The position numbers were made by a program, and so were the translations under genes. The notes under the pieces were generated by a model. That model worked only from the letters and a program-made list of their open reading frames with translations, had not been told where the DNA came from and searched no databases. This document shows positions 50,614 to 60,014 of a DNA stretch of 64,000 bases, piece by piece. The stretch is from UBA168 sp011055275. GTDB taxonomy: Archaea > Thermoproteota > Thermoprotei_A > Marsarchaeales > UBA168. The stretch is taken from NCBI GenBank assembly GCA_046635845.1, contig JAQQXN010000002.1; one strand, given 5' to 3'. Position 1 is the first letter of the stretch, and each line of letters starts with the position of its first letter.

Positions 50614-50658
50614 CTTGGTAAACCCTATATGCGAGGGTAAGGTAACCGTGCTTCCCTG

Positions 50659-51621
50659 GTGAGACGTTTGGCTAGCGTTGCCGATGTGGAGCTTGAGATG
50701 AAGAGGATCCTTTCCCGGGACCCCTCAGAGCTTTTTCAGGCGGCATGGTACCTAATATCAACTGGAGGAAAGAGGCTGAGGCCCAGGCTTTTATTATCTT
50801 TTAATGAGGTTTTCGGTGGGGATTCAGAAAGGGCCATAAGGGCTGCGGCCTCCGTGGAATTACTTCATAACTTCACACTCATACACGATGATATAATGGA
50901 CAAAGATGAGACTCGGCATGGTGTTCCCACGACGCACGTAAAGTTTGGCGAGCCCATAGCGATACTGGCTGGGGACGTGCTTCAATCCGAATCGCAGCAT
51001 GAGATGGCGCGCGCTGTCGAGGGGCTGCCCATGAGGCGGGCGATGGCCATTCTGGAAAGTCATGCGGCGATCACCACCGACATAGCCAGAGGGCAGACGC
51101 TCGACATGCGGTCTGAGGTCATGGATTATCGCGAAGTGGGCCTGAGATTTTACTATGGCATGATAAAATTGAAGACGGCCGTGCTCTTTGCCCATGCTTG
51201 TTGGACTGGGGCTTACCTAGCGGGGGCCAGCGGCAAGCCTGCAAGCGCTGCTAGGTCTTTTGGACTTAACCTTGGAATGGCATTTCAGATGGCAGACGAC
51301 ATACTGGGTTTGGTTGGGGATCCCCAGATAACTGGTAAGCCCGTTGGAAGCGACGTTAGGAATGGTAAGAAGACCTTGCCCATATTGATCGCCATAAAAA
51401 ACCTAAGCGGTTCCGATCGCGTATCGCTTCTGGAGAAGTTGAAAGCACGTGATCCCTCGGCGGTTGACCTGATAGTCAAGGGAGGAGGGATCGAGCAAAC
51501 TAGGAGCTTTATGCTTAAGTTCAAAACGCAGGCGGAGAGCGCGCTCCGGTCAATGCCCAACGGTCCTGCGCTCGAGGAAGTTAGGGCACTTCTGTCTTCG
51601 GCGGTGGTAAGAGAAAAATGA
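50659..51621 (+). CDS. Polyprenyl (geranylgeranyl) diphosphate synthase
   Basis: Trans-prenyl synthase making the C20 or longer chain for archaeal membrane lipids, 320 aa. The first aspartate-rich motif is LIHDDIMDKDETRHG, with GGKRLRPRLLL before it; the second is FQMADDILGLVGD, then GSDVRNGKKTLPILIAIK. GTG start at 50659. Product length (GGPP versus FGPP) cannot be fixed from sequence, but the context with ipk and idi-2 suggests the main lipid pathway enzyme. Its stop overlaps the gltX ATG (ATGA). Confidence 0.93.
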   Translation: MRRLASVADVELEMKRILSRDPSELFQAAWYLISTGGKRLRPRLLLSFNEVFGGDSERAIRAAASVELLHNFTLIHDDIMDKDETRHGVPTTHVKFGEPIAILAGDVLQSESQHEMARAVEGLPMRRAMAILESHAAITTDIARGQTLDMRSEVMDYREVGLRFYYGMIKLKTAVLFAHACWTGAYLAGASGKPASAARSFGLNLGMAFQMADDILGLVGDPQITGKPVGSDVRNGKKTLPILIAIKNLSGSDRVSLLEKLKARDPSAVDLIVKGGGIEQTRSFMLKFKTQAESALRSMPNGPALEEVRALLSSAVVREK

Positions 51622-53324
51622 GCTTGGATGACGAGATTTTGTTCTTTGCAGTGGAGAATGCCCTTCAGCACGGCAAGGCCCTTCCTTCTCCAGTTATGAA
51701 CGCGATGCTCTCCGCACATCCTGAACTCAGGGGCGAGGCCAAGTCCCTCTATCAGAAGGTCAACGAGGTCGTTCGGCAGGTCAATGGTAAGGACAGCGCT
51801 GAGCTCGCGGAGCTTGAGAAGAAACTGCTTTTGAGTAACCCGAGCTTAGCGATCAAAAAGAAGGAGGAAACTCCCCAGGAGCGGACGTTACCACCTCTGG
51901 AAGGGGCCTCTAAAGGTGCCGTGGTTACTCGTTTTGCTCCAAACCCAGACGCGCCGATACACCTCGGAAATGCGAGAGCGCTCGTTTTATCAGCGGAATA
52001 CGCTAGGCTTTACGAGGGAAGGTTTGTGCTGCGGTTTGAAGACACCGACCCTCACGTTAAGCCTCCCATGCCGGAGGCCTACGATTGGATAAGGGAAGAC
52101 GTGAAATGGCTTGGGTACAAATGGGACCTTGAGTGGATTCAGTCCCAGCACCTGTCAAATTATTACGATGTGGTAAGAGAACTCATAAGAAGGGAAAAAG
52201 CGTACGTTTGTACGTGCTCCGCCGAACACTTCCAAGAACTCAGAAGATTGGGCGAGAGTTGTCCTCACAGAGGTGAAAAAGTGGATGAGGCGCTAGAACT
52301 TTTTGAGCGCATGGTCGCGGGGGAGTTCAAGGAGGGCGAGGCCGTGGTGAGGATGAGAACTGATATGAGGCATCCGAACCCTGCCCTCAGGGACTTCCCA
52401 TTGATGAGGGTTGTTGATCCCAATTTGCACCCTCACCCCATGCTTAAGAATCCCACGTGGGCCTTTCCGCTTTACAACCTTTCAGCTGCGGTTGACGATC
52501 ACCTGCTAGGTATAACTCACGTTCTGAGGGGAAAGGAGCACCTTACGAACGAGGAGGCGCAGGCTTATATATACGATGCCATGGGTTGGAAACGCCCGAT
52601 TTCCGTACAGCACGGCAGGCTGATGCTTGAAGGAATTCCGCTAAGCAAGAGCCAGGTGAAGAAAGCGCTGAGCGGTGGTGCTTACAATGGGTGGGATGAT
52701 CCACGGCTGGGAACGCTGATGGCTTTGCGGAGAAGGGGATTCTCTCCGAGGGCCATTATCGATCTTATACTTGAGGTTGGGCCAAAACCGACGGATGCGA
52801 CCGTGAGTTGGGATAACCTGTACGCCATGAACAGGAAGTACCTTGAGCCGATATCTCACAGGTACTTTGTAGTGCGCAACCCCATCGAAATAGCTGTAGA
52901 GGGACTTGGTGAGAGAGTTGTGACCTTGCCGCTTCATCCAGATCACCCGGAGATGGGTAGCAGGAATATAGCGGTGACCTGCGGGAAAGTCTTTGTTCAA
53001 TCGGATGACGTGAAGGAGGGACAGACGGTTAGGCTGATGGAGCTTGCAACTATCACGTATCTTGGCTCGGGACGCGCTAAGCTTGAGGACATATCTCCTG
53101 AAAAATCAGTTGAAGAAGGTATAAAAAGGGTTCAATGGGTACCAGAGGAGTTCATGAAGGTGAGCGTGGTTTCGCCGGAAGGGACATTCGAGGCGTTAGC
53201 AGAACATAATCTGTCTTTGGAACCAGTTAATGCCACGATCCAAATGGTAAGATGGGGGTTTGCAAGAGTGGATGCCTATTCAAGCGATAGAAGAAGCGCT
53301 GTGCTGTACTTCGCACATAAGTAG
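51618..53324 (+). CDS. gltX: Glutamyl-tRNA synthetase (archaeal type)
   Basis: Charges tRNA-Glu (and, in archaea, tRNA-Gln for later amidation). The 568-aa enzyme has an N-terminal helical domain, the HIGH-type motif FAPNPDAPIHLGNARALVLSAEYAR, RFEDTDPHVKPPMPEAYDWIREDVKWLGY, the KMSKS-type GIPLSKSQVKKAL, and the beta-barrel anticodon domain of GlnRS type at the C-terminus. Start ATG overlaps the prenyl synthase stop. Confidence 0.97.
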   Translation: MSLDDEILFFAVENALQHGKALPSPVMNAMLSAHPELRGEAKSLYQKVNEVVRQVNGKDSAELAELEKKLLLSNPSLAIKKKEETPQERTLPPLEGASKGAVVTRFAPNPDAPIHLGNARALVLSAEYARLYEGRFVLRFEDTDPHVKPPMPEAYDWIREDVKWLGYKWDLEWIQSQHLSNYYDVVRELIRREKAYVCTCSAEHFQELRRLGESCPHRGEKVDEALELFERMVAGEFKEGEAVVRMRTDMRHPNPALRDFPLMRVVDPNLHPHPMLKNPTWAFPLYNLSAAVDDHLLGITHVLRGKEHLTNEEAQAYIYDAMGWKRPISVQHGRLMLEGIPLSKSQVKKALSGGAYNGWDDPRLGTLMALRRRGFSPRAIIDLILEVGPKPTDATVSWDNLYAMNRKYLEPISHRYFVVRNPIEIAVEGLGERVVTLPLHPDHPEMGSRNIAVTCGKVFVQSDDVKEGQTVRLMELATITYLGSGRAKLEDISPEKSVEEGIKRVQWVPEEFMKVSVVSPEGTFEALAEHNLSLEPVNATIQMVRWGFARVDAYSSDRRSAVLYFAHK

Positions 53325-53370
53325 CTCAAATGGGAAAACGTTTTAATGCGGCGAACCCAACTAACGAAAA

Positions 53371-55707
53371 TTGGGTTACCCTACTTATGAGTTGCTTTTG
53401 GATATTGACTGGAAAGGCGCCAAGTACAGGGGAAGCGAAAGGATAACGCTAGACAGGGAAAGAGGTCTTAACCTAAATGTGGTTGGTATGAAGGTTTTAA
53501 AGGTCGAAGTAGACGGAAGAAGCGCCTCTTTCTCGCATTCTAATGGGGTACTTAGGATCGACGATCCTGGGAGCGAATTCCACGTGGAGTTTGAGAGGGA
53601 TATACCCGAATCGCTCATGGGTTTTTACAAGGCTCCATATGAAGGAGGATACGTTTTTACCACGCACTTCGAGCCAAACGGCGCCAGAACGATGTTCCCT
53701 TGCGAGGACGTACCAGCGAAGAAAGCTAGGTTCAGGCTTTCGGTGCTAGTTGACGAGGGGCTTGACGTTATATCGAACATGCCGCAACTCAGCGAGGAGA
53801 AACAAGAGTCAAAGAAGTTGGTTAGGTTTCAGGAAACGCCTCCCATGTCTACTTACCTCCTGTATTTGGGCATAGGAAAATTTGATAGTATTGAGGATCA
53901 TTGGAACGGAAAGAAGATATACGTCTCATCATATGGAGGAAAATCTAAGCAGGGCGTTTTTGCCATCGATGTCGCGAAGAGGGCTCTTTCTGTTTACGAA
54001 GACTACTTTGGTATACCTTATGAACTGCCCAAGCTTCACCTCATTGCCGTTCCCGAGTTTGCCATGGGAGCGATGGAGAATTGGGGAGCCATTACTTTTC
54101 GCGATACCTCTCTTCTGGCCGATGAAAAAGTTGCCCAGACGACCCTAAGGAGGATTGCCACAACGGTGGTTCATGAGCTTGCCCATCAGTGGTTTGGTGA
54201 CCTAGTGACCATGAAGTGGTGGGACGACCTTTGGCTCAACGAGAGCTTTGCGACGTACCTTAGCTACAAGGTTGTGGATAGGATATTCCCGGAATGGGAG
54301 ATTTGGACTGATTTCTTGATTTCCGAAACCGATGGTTCGTTAATGGTTGATTCTCTCAGCGCTACACATCCCATACATGTTGAGGTTAAAAGCGAGGACG
54401 AGATAGAGCAGCTGTTTGACAACATAAGTTATGGGAAAGGAGCAAGCGTTCTTCGCATGATTGAGAAGTACATGGGAGAGGAAAGCTTCAGGAAGGGGCT
54501 TTCAAATTTCTTGCGGAAGTACTCCTATTCGAACGCTGGTTCAGAGGACCTCTGGAGGTCACTTGAGGATGCATCAGACAAGCCCATATCTCGTGTGGTT
54601 CCAGATTGGGTGAAAAAGGCGGGCCATCCGGTAATAAAGGTGCGTTTTGATGGATCGGTTTCAATTACTCAAGAGGGCTTCAGGTTTTTGGGCAATTGGA
54701 AGGAGGCTTGGCCGATTCCACTGACGTATTACGAAGGTGCTAAGCAGGAATCGCTGCTTATGGGAGAAGAGGCCAGGTTGAATCTCGCCCGTCCATACAA
54801 GCTGAACGCGGACGGCGCTGGTTACTATAGGGTCCTCTACGAGGACTGGGACGGCGCGTTGCAGGCCTGCAGGAGTGCCTATGATCGCTGGAACGTCTTT
54901 TCCGACCTGTACGCCCAGTTGCTTCAAGGGAACGTGAGCTTAAGGCAGTACTTGGATTACGTAAATAGCTACGGCGATCGCGCGGAGTACCTGCTTAGTT
55001 TTGAGCTTTCATCGCAGTTGGCAAACCTCTATGCCATAGCGCCTAACGCAGTCAGAACCTGGAGCGCGGCGTATCACTCCAAACAGGTATCTTACTGGGA
55101 GAAAAAGGGCCCTAACGGCGATAACCTGATGGCATACCTCTCCAGAAGGCTGGCCATGGTTGACGAGGTCTATGGAAAACGGCTGGCCCGGATGGACTAC
55201 TTCGAAGTGAGTCCTGACTTAAGGACGGCGGCTGCCGTGGCGCGCGCGCTTTACGAAAGGGATGCCTTCGCAGAACTTAGCCAGCTTTACGACAGCGCAT
55301 CTCAGGAGGACAAGGTCAAATTGCTGTCGGGTATGATGGTCATTAGGGACAAATCCCAGTTTGGCCAAGCCCTTGAGTTTCTGCTTTCACCCCGCGTCAG
55401 AAGGCAGGACGTGACTCAGTTGATCGGCGCCGCAAGTAACGTCTACAACAGGGAAATGGCCTGGCGGTGGTTCAAGGATAATTTCGATAAGTTAAGGAGG
55501 ATATACGCCTCAAGTGGCGTGCTGCCGATAATCATATCCGAGTTCATCCCCTACGTTGGTCTTGGTAATGAAGATGACGTGGAGGCTTTTTTTGCGAGCA
55601 ATTCGGTACCGGAGGCCAGCATGGGCATAAAGGTGGGCCTTGAGCTGCTGAGGGTTTACTCTCGCTTCGCGCAGCGCGCGCGGGGGCGAGGATTCATAGC
55701 TGTTTAA
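53371..55707 (+). CDS. M1 family aminopeptidase (tricorn-factor F2/F3-like)
   Basis: Zinc aminopeptidase of 778 aa that trims peptides from the proteasome. It has the substrate-binding GAMENWGAITFRDTSLL, the zinc motif TVVHELAHQWFGDLVTMKWWDDLWLNESFATYLSYK (HExxH plus distal Glu), and the C-terminal alpha-helical domain. TTG 53371 is chosen; a TATA-like cgttttaatg (about 53339-53348) is 25-30 nt upstream, so leaderless. The overlap of 14 nt with the following convergent gene is minor. Confidence 0.95.
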   Translation: MGYPTYELLLDIDWKGAKYRGSERITLDRERGLNLNVVGMKVLKVEVDGRSASFSHSNGVLRIDDPGSEFHVEFERDIPESLMGFYKAPYEGGYVFTTHFEPNGARTMFPCEDVPAKKARFRLSVLVDEGLDVISNMPQLSEEKQESKKLVRFQETPPMSTYLLYLGIGKFDSIEDHWNGKKIYVSSYGGKSKQGVFAIDVAKRALSVYEDYFGIPYELPKLHLIAVPEFAMGAMENWGAITFRDTSLLADEKVAQTTLRRIATTVVHELAHQWFGDLVTMKWWDDLWLNESFATYLSYKVVDRIFPEWEIWTDFLISETDGSLMVDSLSATHPIHVEVKSEDEIEQLFDNISYGKGASVLRMIEKYMGEESFRKGLSNFLRKYSYSNAGSEDLWRSLEDASDKPISRVVPDWVKKAGHPVIKVRFDGSVSITQEGFRFLGNWKEAWPIPLTYYEGAKQESLLMGEEARLNLARPYKLNADGAGYYRVLYEDWDGALQACRSAYDRWNVFSDLYAQLLQGNVSLRQYLDYVNSYGDRAEYLLSFELSSQLANLYAIAPNAVRTWSAAYHSKQVSYWEKKGPNGDNLMAYLSRRLAMVDEVYGKRLARMDYFEVSPDLRTAAAVARALYERDAFAELSQLYDSASQEDKVKLLSGMMVIRDKSQFGQALEFLLSPRVRRQDVTQLIGAASNVYNREMAWRWFKDNFDKLRRIYASSGVLPIIISEFIPYVGLGNEDDVEAFFASNSVPEASMGIKVGLELLRVYSRFAQRARGRGFIAV

Positions 55708-56791
55708 GGTGCTCCAGCAACCTATCGGCATCGAATGCCCAGTGACTACCGTTGTACTTGGAGGCAAGTATTGAAATTGAGTCCGGCTTTTTGAAAGTCT
55801 CGCTCTCAAACCAAGAAATCAGCATGAACGCAGAATCCACACCCCCTTGCGATAGGACAAGTTTCTCAAGGGCGCTTTGGAGACGATAAAAAGCGCTAAG
55901 GGGAAAAGTGAAAAGGCCAGCGAGGGCTTTGACACCAAAATTTGCCGCCGAGAGATAGGGGTTTGTTAGGAGGCTTTCCTCGAGGGAGGAAAGGCTGTTA
56001 TCGGTCGACCTGCAGAGCAGGTCGATCATGGCGGTCGATGGCGCTAAGAATCCGGCCTCGAAGAAATCCAAGTAGACCGATGTTATGAATTTTTCCTTGC
56101 GTAGCCTGTTTATACGTTGGGCTACCTCATCAGCATCCGAACCGCTGAGGCCCACGGATAACGCTAAGGCCTCCGGCGTCTGGGCCGCGGTTTTCCTGAG
56201 TTGAAGCAGTATCCTGAGGTCTAGAGCGTCGAAGTTACCTTTTGTTGTGGGGGTTTCTTTCAGTCTCCTTGCAGCGTTTACTTGTCCAGCTCCCGATTTC
56301 CAGTTCCCAGTTCTGAAATCGAAAACGGAGGGATCTGGGCTGAAGTACTGAAAAGAGGTCTCGGTCTCAAACCACTGGTAATCCCTGAGCTTCCCGAAGC
56401 TCACGGCGGAATCGAATACCTTCCGATAATCGCTCAAGAATGCCCTTGGAACGGCGTTTATGGTACGGTAATTGCTGAGGCCGATTGACTTGCCCCAAGA
56501 TATAAGGTACCCGTCCTCGGTCAGTAGGCTAAGCAACTGTTCAGCCTTGCCAGTACTTGATGGAGATAGGGTTATATCGACGCGTACGTCAACTAGGCCG
56601 AGGCGATTAACGTTTATCACGGCCCTTGGGATAAGGCCCTTTCCGAACACGAAGTTCCTAATCACCGATCTGGCCTCCGACTCGGTATAGCCGCGAGCGG
56701 AAAGGGCGCTAACGACGCGATCTTCATCGAAAGGTACTGAATCTTCGATCAATTCTATGGCATTGCGCATCAGGCCGTCAAAGCTAATCAT
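55694..56791 (-). CDS. Hypothetical protein with central winged-helix-like segment
   Basis: Protein of 365 aa not assigned to a family. Residues about 5-60 look like a small helical domain (FDEDRVVSALSARGYTESEARSVIRNFVFGKGL). The middle (FDALDLRILLQLRKTAAQTPEALALSVGLSGSDADEVAQRINRLRKEKFITSVYLD) resembles an Lrp/MarR-type winged helix. The C-terminal third is alpha/beta (STAMIDLLCRSTDNSLSSLEESLL). An archaeal multi-domain transcription regulator is a plausible reading. The TATA region for its promoter faces that of rpl7ae across a 109-nt gap. Confidence 0.7.
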   Translation of the reverse strand: MISFDGLMRNAIELIEDSVPFDEDRVVSALSARGYTESEARSVIRNFVFGKGLIPRAVINVNRLGLVDVRVDITLSPSSTGKAEQLLSLLTEDGYLISWGKSIGLSNYRTINAVPRAFLSDYRKVFDSAVSFGKLRDYQWFETETSFQYFSPDPSVFDFRTGNWKSGAGQVNAARRLKETPTTKGNFDALDLRILLQLRKTAAQTPEALALSVGLSGSDADEVAQRINRLRKEKFITSVYLDFFEAGFLAPSTAMIDLLCRSTDNSLSSLEESLLTNPYLSAANFGVKALAGLFTFPLSAFYRLQSALEKLVLSQGGVDSAFMLISWFESETFKKPDSISILASKYNGSHWAFDADRLLEHLKQL

Positions 56792-56900
56792 GAGGATTGC
56801 TATGAAATTGAAATTTACGTTTTGCCCTGATCGCGATTCAGGGTCATCCCTTTTTAGGGCAAATCACGCTTATAAGCTTGGATTCAATTGAAATGGGTGG

Positions 56901-57284
56901 ATGATCGTGAGTAAACCCGTTTACGTGAAGTTCGAGACACCGGCAGAATTGTCGGATAGGGCTTTAGAAGCTCTTAGAAAAGCCAGAGATAAAGGCAAGA
57001 TAAAAAAAGGAACCAATGAGGTAACCAAGACCGTAGAAAGAGGGAAGGCCCTCTTAGTGGTCATAGCGGAGGACGTACAGCCTCCAGAAGTCGTTGCGCA
57101 CCTTCCCCTGCTATGCGATGAGAAGAAAGTACCTTATGTTTACGTCGGGTCTAAGAAGTCGCTTGGGGAGGCCGTTGGGCTTGAGGTGGCTACGGCCGCT
57201 GCAGCAATAGTTGACGCTGGTGATGCGTCTTCTATTGTCCAGGAAGTTGCCGAGAAGGCTGCTTCCCTTAAAGCGCAGAAGTAA
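56901..57284 (+). CDS. rpl7ae: Ribosomal protein L7Ae (eL8; kink-turn binder)
   Basis: Binds kink-turns in 23S rRNA, box C/D and H/ACA RNAs and RNase P. The 127-aa protein shows KKGTNEVTKTVERGKALLVVIAEDVQPPEVVAHLPLLCDEKKVPYVYVGSKKSLGEAVGLEVATAAAAIVD. The TATA cttataag (about 56869-56876) lies about 26 nt before the start; GTG at 56907 (after GGTGGATG) is an alternative. First gene of the L7Ae-S28e-L24e-Ndk-aIF5B-S6e-aIF2gamma operon. Confidence 0.97.
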   Translation: MIVSKPVYVKFETPAELSDRALEALRKARDKGKIKKGTNEVTKTVERGKALLVVIAEDVQPPEVVAHLPLLCDEKKVPYVYVGSKKSLGEAVGLEVATAAAAIVDAGDASSIVQEVAEKAASLKAQK

Positions 57285-57295
57285 AGGTGTGACCT

Positions 57296-57511
57296 TTGAG
57301 CGAAGAGGCCCCTACTCCTGCAGTCGTGGTCCAGATAATGGGAAGAACCGGATTTACCGGAGAGGTAACCCAGGTTAGAATGAGGGTGCTTGAGGGCCGC
57401 GACAAGGGAAGAGTTCTCACGAGAAACATATTGGGTCCCGTGAGGCTTGGGGATATACTTCTCCTTAAGGATACGGAGAAGGAAGCAAGGAAACTTACTG
57501 CCAAGAAGTGA
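57296..57511 (+). CDS. rps28e: Ribosomal protein S28e (eS28)
   Basis: Small OB-fold ribosomal protein of 71 aa: PAVVVQIMGRTGFTGEVTQVRMRVLEGRDKGRVLTRNILGPVRLGDILLLKDTEKEARKL, the complete family core ending in the RxL tail. TTG start with an AAGGTGTGA Shine-Dalgarno site. It overlaps the L24e GTG by 4 nt (GTGA). Confidence 0.97.
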   Translation: MSEEAPTPAVVVQIMGRTGFTGEVTQVRMRVLEGRDKGRVLTRNILGPVRLGDILLLKDTEKEARKLTAKK

Positions 57512-57714
57512 TTTTTTTGAGAACTTACAATTGTTCCTTTTGTGGGAGGGAGATAGCTCCTGGTACAGGACTCATATACGTTAGAAACGATGGAACGGTT
57601 CTCCGCTTTTGCTCGTCAAAATGCAAGAAAAACATGCTTCAGTTGCACAGGGCCCCGAAGAAGACCAACTGGGTTGTCAAGAGAACAGAAAAAGCAACTG
57701 CCAGTTCTTCCTGA
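57508..57714 (+). CDS. rpl24e: Ribosomal protein L24e (eL24)
   Basis: Zinc-ribbon ribosomal protein of about 65-68 aa: RTYNCSFCGREIAPGTGLIYVRNDGTVLRFCSSKCKKNMLQLHRAPKKTNWVV, with the Cys4 zinc site (CSFC ... CSSKC). GTG 57508 overlaps the S28e stop; TTG 57517 gives the usual N-terminus MRTYNCSFCG. Confidence 0.97.
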   Translation: MIFLRTYNCSFCGREIAPGTGLIYVRNDGTVLRFCSSKCKKNMLQLHRAPKKTNWVVKRTEKATASSS

Positions 57715-57727
57715 GATGGTGGTCTAA

Positions 57728-58180
57728 GTGAGTGAAAACTCCTCTGAGCAGGAGCTAACGTTCGTTATGGTAAAGCCTGACGGTGTGAGGCGTGGCCTCA
57801 CGGGTGAGGTAATATTAAGGCTTGAAAGGAAGGGCTTGGAAATAGTGCGCATGGAGAAGATACTTATGAAGCCTGAGCAAGCAGCTACGCTTTACTCCCC
57901 CCACTTTGGAAAGCCATTTTATGAAAGCCTAGTGGGTTTCATTACGTCCGGGCCCGTCGTTGTTATGGGGGTAAAGGGAAGGAAGGCTGTATCGGTCGTC
58001 AGGAAGCTTATCGGTTCTACGGACGCAGCCGAAGCTCAGCCCGGTACGGTAAGAGGGGACTTCAGTACCGCTGTCCAAGAAAACGTAGTGCATGCCTCTT
58101 CATCTCCGGAAGATGCCCGTAGAGAGCTGTCCATTTTCTTTCCTGAGCTGGTGGGAGAAAAGGAGGGAGGTGGTCTTTGA
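57728..58180 (+). CDS. ndk: Nucleoside diphosphate kinase
   Basis: Equilibrates NTP pools through a phospho-histidine. The 150-aa protein has TFVMVKPDGVRRGLTGEVILRLERKGLEIVRMEKILM, FVMG-type block VVVMGVKGRKAVSVVRKLIGSTDAAEAQPGTVRGDF, and the active-site His in QENVVHASSSPEDARREL (usually NIIHGSD, here VHASS). It starts with GTG. The stop overlaps the infB TTG (TTGA). Confidence 0.96.
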   Translation: MSENSSEQELTFVMVKPDGVRRGLTGEVILRLERKGLEIVRMEKILMKPEQAATLYSPHFGKPFYESLVGFITSGPVVVMGVKGRKAVSVVRKLIGSTDAAEAQPGTVRGDFSTAVQENVVHASSSPEDARRELSIFFPELVGEKEGGGL

Positions 58181-60014
58181 GACAACCCATAATAGTGGTC
58201 TTGGGTCACGTGGACTCAGGTAAGACAACGCTCCTAGATAAGATAAGGGGCACCGCGTTGCAGCTTCGTGAGGCTGGGGGCATGATTTCAAGTAAAGCTT
58301 GAAATGCCAGACCCAGCACATAGGCGCCAGCTTCATACCCAGCGCGGTCATAGCCCGCATAGCGGGAGAGTTGATGAAGCGGTACAGGTTCTCGCTCGAG
58401 TTCCCCGGCTTACTGTTTATAGACACTCCTGGTCATGAGGTGTTTATGAATCTTAGGAAGAGGGGTGGTTCCATAGCGGATTTCGCGGTGCTAGTTGTGG
58501 ATGCGGTAAAGGGTTTTGAGCCGCAGACAGACGAGGCCGTTGACATCTTGGTTGAGAGAAAGACCCCATTCTTGGTTGCGCTGAACAAAATAGACCGCGT
58601 TCCAGGTTGGGTCAGCAAAACCCAAGATGACGTTCCGCCGACTTACGAGGCGTCATACGCTCGTCAGCAGGAGGTTGTTAAGCGGAGGCTTGACTCCATA
58701 GTGTACTCGGTTTCGGGTTCGCTGGGAAAGCACGGTATCTCGGCCGATCTCTTCTCCAGGATAAGTGATTTCTCGCGTACGGTTGCCATAGTGCCAGTTA
58801 GCGCGCTCACTGGGGAGGGGCTTCCGGAGTTGCTGGTGCTAACCGCTGGCCTTACTCAGCGCTACATGAGTAAAAAGTTGACCGCTGCTCCCAAGGAAAG
58901 CGAGAAGGGAAGGGGGTCCATACTGGAGGTCAAGGAGGAGAAGGGACTTGGCACGGTTCTGGATGTTCTCCTGTATGAGGGAGAGATGGCTAAAGGAGAT
59001 TCCGCGCTTGCGAGCGGTATAGAAGGACCGCTGGTGGGTAAGATCAGGAACATATTAATTCCCGCGCCCTTAACCGATACGCGCTTTCAGATTAGCCTCG
59101 TGGAAGCGGAGCGGGTTGAAGCAGCTACAGGGGTTAGGGTAGTCCCTGACGAGCCCCTCAAGGGAGCTCTGCCCGGTTCTCCACTTATAATTATTAAGAA
59201 TGGCGCTGACGAAGCCTCTGTTAAGGCGGCTCTCTCGGAGCTCAAGGAGGAGACCAGCGTTACCATATCATCAGACGTAAACGGCGTGGTGGTGAAGGCC
59301 GATACGTTCGGTTCTCTGGAGGCGGTTATATCAGCTATGAAGAAGCGCGGCATACCGGTGAGGATGGCCAACTTGGGAATGGTTTCGAAGAAAGACGTGG
59401 TAGAGGCCTCAGTCGTAAAGGATAAGGATTACGTTCACGGGTTTGTCGCGGCGTTCAACGTCCGCGTTAATCCCGATGCTGAGTCGGAGGCTGAGACAAG
59501 AGGCATATCCATAGTGAAGGCCGACCTCATTTACCAGCTTTTGGACCTAGTTGACGAGGAAATAAAGAAGAGGACTGAGGAGTTGAGGCTATCGGAACTC
59601 AGGGGAATTAACAGGCCCGTGGAGATAAAGCTGCTTCCTGAGTACGTGTTCAGGAGGGCCTCACCCATTATAGTTGGCATAAGGGTTGTGGGCGGCACGC
59701 TTAAACCACAGAGGACTTTAATAGATGAAAACGGTGAAAAAGTGGGGGAGGTGCTCCAATTACAAGATAAAGGTAAGGTGTTAGATGGCGCTTCTGAGGG
59801 CTCTGAGGTCGCAATGTCTTTAAAAACATCGTACACGCTTGGAAGGCAGATAAAGGAAAACGCAACGCTTTTTGGCGACATGGCTGAAGATGAAGCAGTG
59901 AAGCTTTACACTAAATATAGGTCTGATTTGAGTCAGGGTGAGGTCAATGCCCTGCTTGACCTAGTTAAGGTGAAGAGAAGAAAAGATCCGAGCTGGGGGA
60001 TGTTAATTGCCTGA
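58177..60014 (+). CDS. infB: Translation initiation factor aIF5B, split by a 26-nt BHB intron
   Basis: GTPase promoting subunit joining and initiator tRNA placement (IF2/eIF5B family). Exon 1 (58177-58284, 36 codons from TTG) encodes MRQPIIVVLGHVDSGKTTLL with the P-loop, up to REAGGM. Exon 2 (58311-60014, 567 aa) continues TQHIGASFIPSAVIARI, then switch II LFIDTPGHEVFMNLRKRGGS, NKIDRV, domain II and the IF2-type domains III and IV. The family reads REAGGITQHIGASF at this point, so removing bases 58285-58310 restores it exactly, giving about 603 aa. Unspliced, exon 1 ends at a TGA (58300-58302) and exon 2 would lack the P-loop. The start overlaps the ndk stop. Splicing is inferred from the bulge-helix-bulge. 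Confidence 0.95.
58285..58310 (+). other. Archaeal (bulge-helix-bulge) intron in aIF5B mRNA, 26 nt
   Basis: Pairings seen in the sequence: outer helix GCTGGG (58273-58278) with CCCAGC (58312-58317); 3-nt bulge TGA (58283-58285); central 4-bp helix GGCA (58279-58282) with TGCC (58305-58308); opposing 3-nt bulge AGA (58309-58311); inner helix TTTCAAG (58286-58292) with CTTGAAA (58298-58304) and loop TAAAG. This is the canonical hBHBh' of tRNA introns. Cleavage after the second base of each bulge removes exactly 58285-58310 and joins ATG to ACC. The length of 26 is not a multiple of three, so removal is needed to restore the frame. Confidence 0.92.

Noticed and set aside
58285..58310. Sequencing indel or programmed frameshift as explanation of the split aIF5B gene
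   Set aside because: The extra segment is 26 nt long, forms a complete bulge-helix-bulge and its predicted excision restores the conserved protein exactly; a 1-2 nt error or slip cannot do this.
58299..60014. aIF5B as a gene starting at ATG 58299
   Set aside because: This start removes the GTPase P-loop, which is encoded intact just upstream (58177-58284), and its first residues MKCQ come from the intron sequence.
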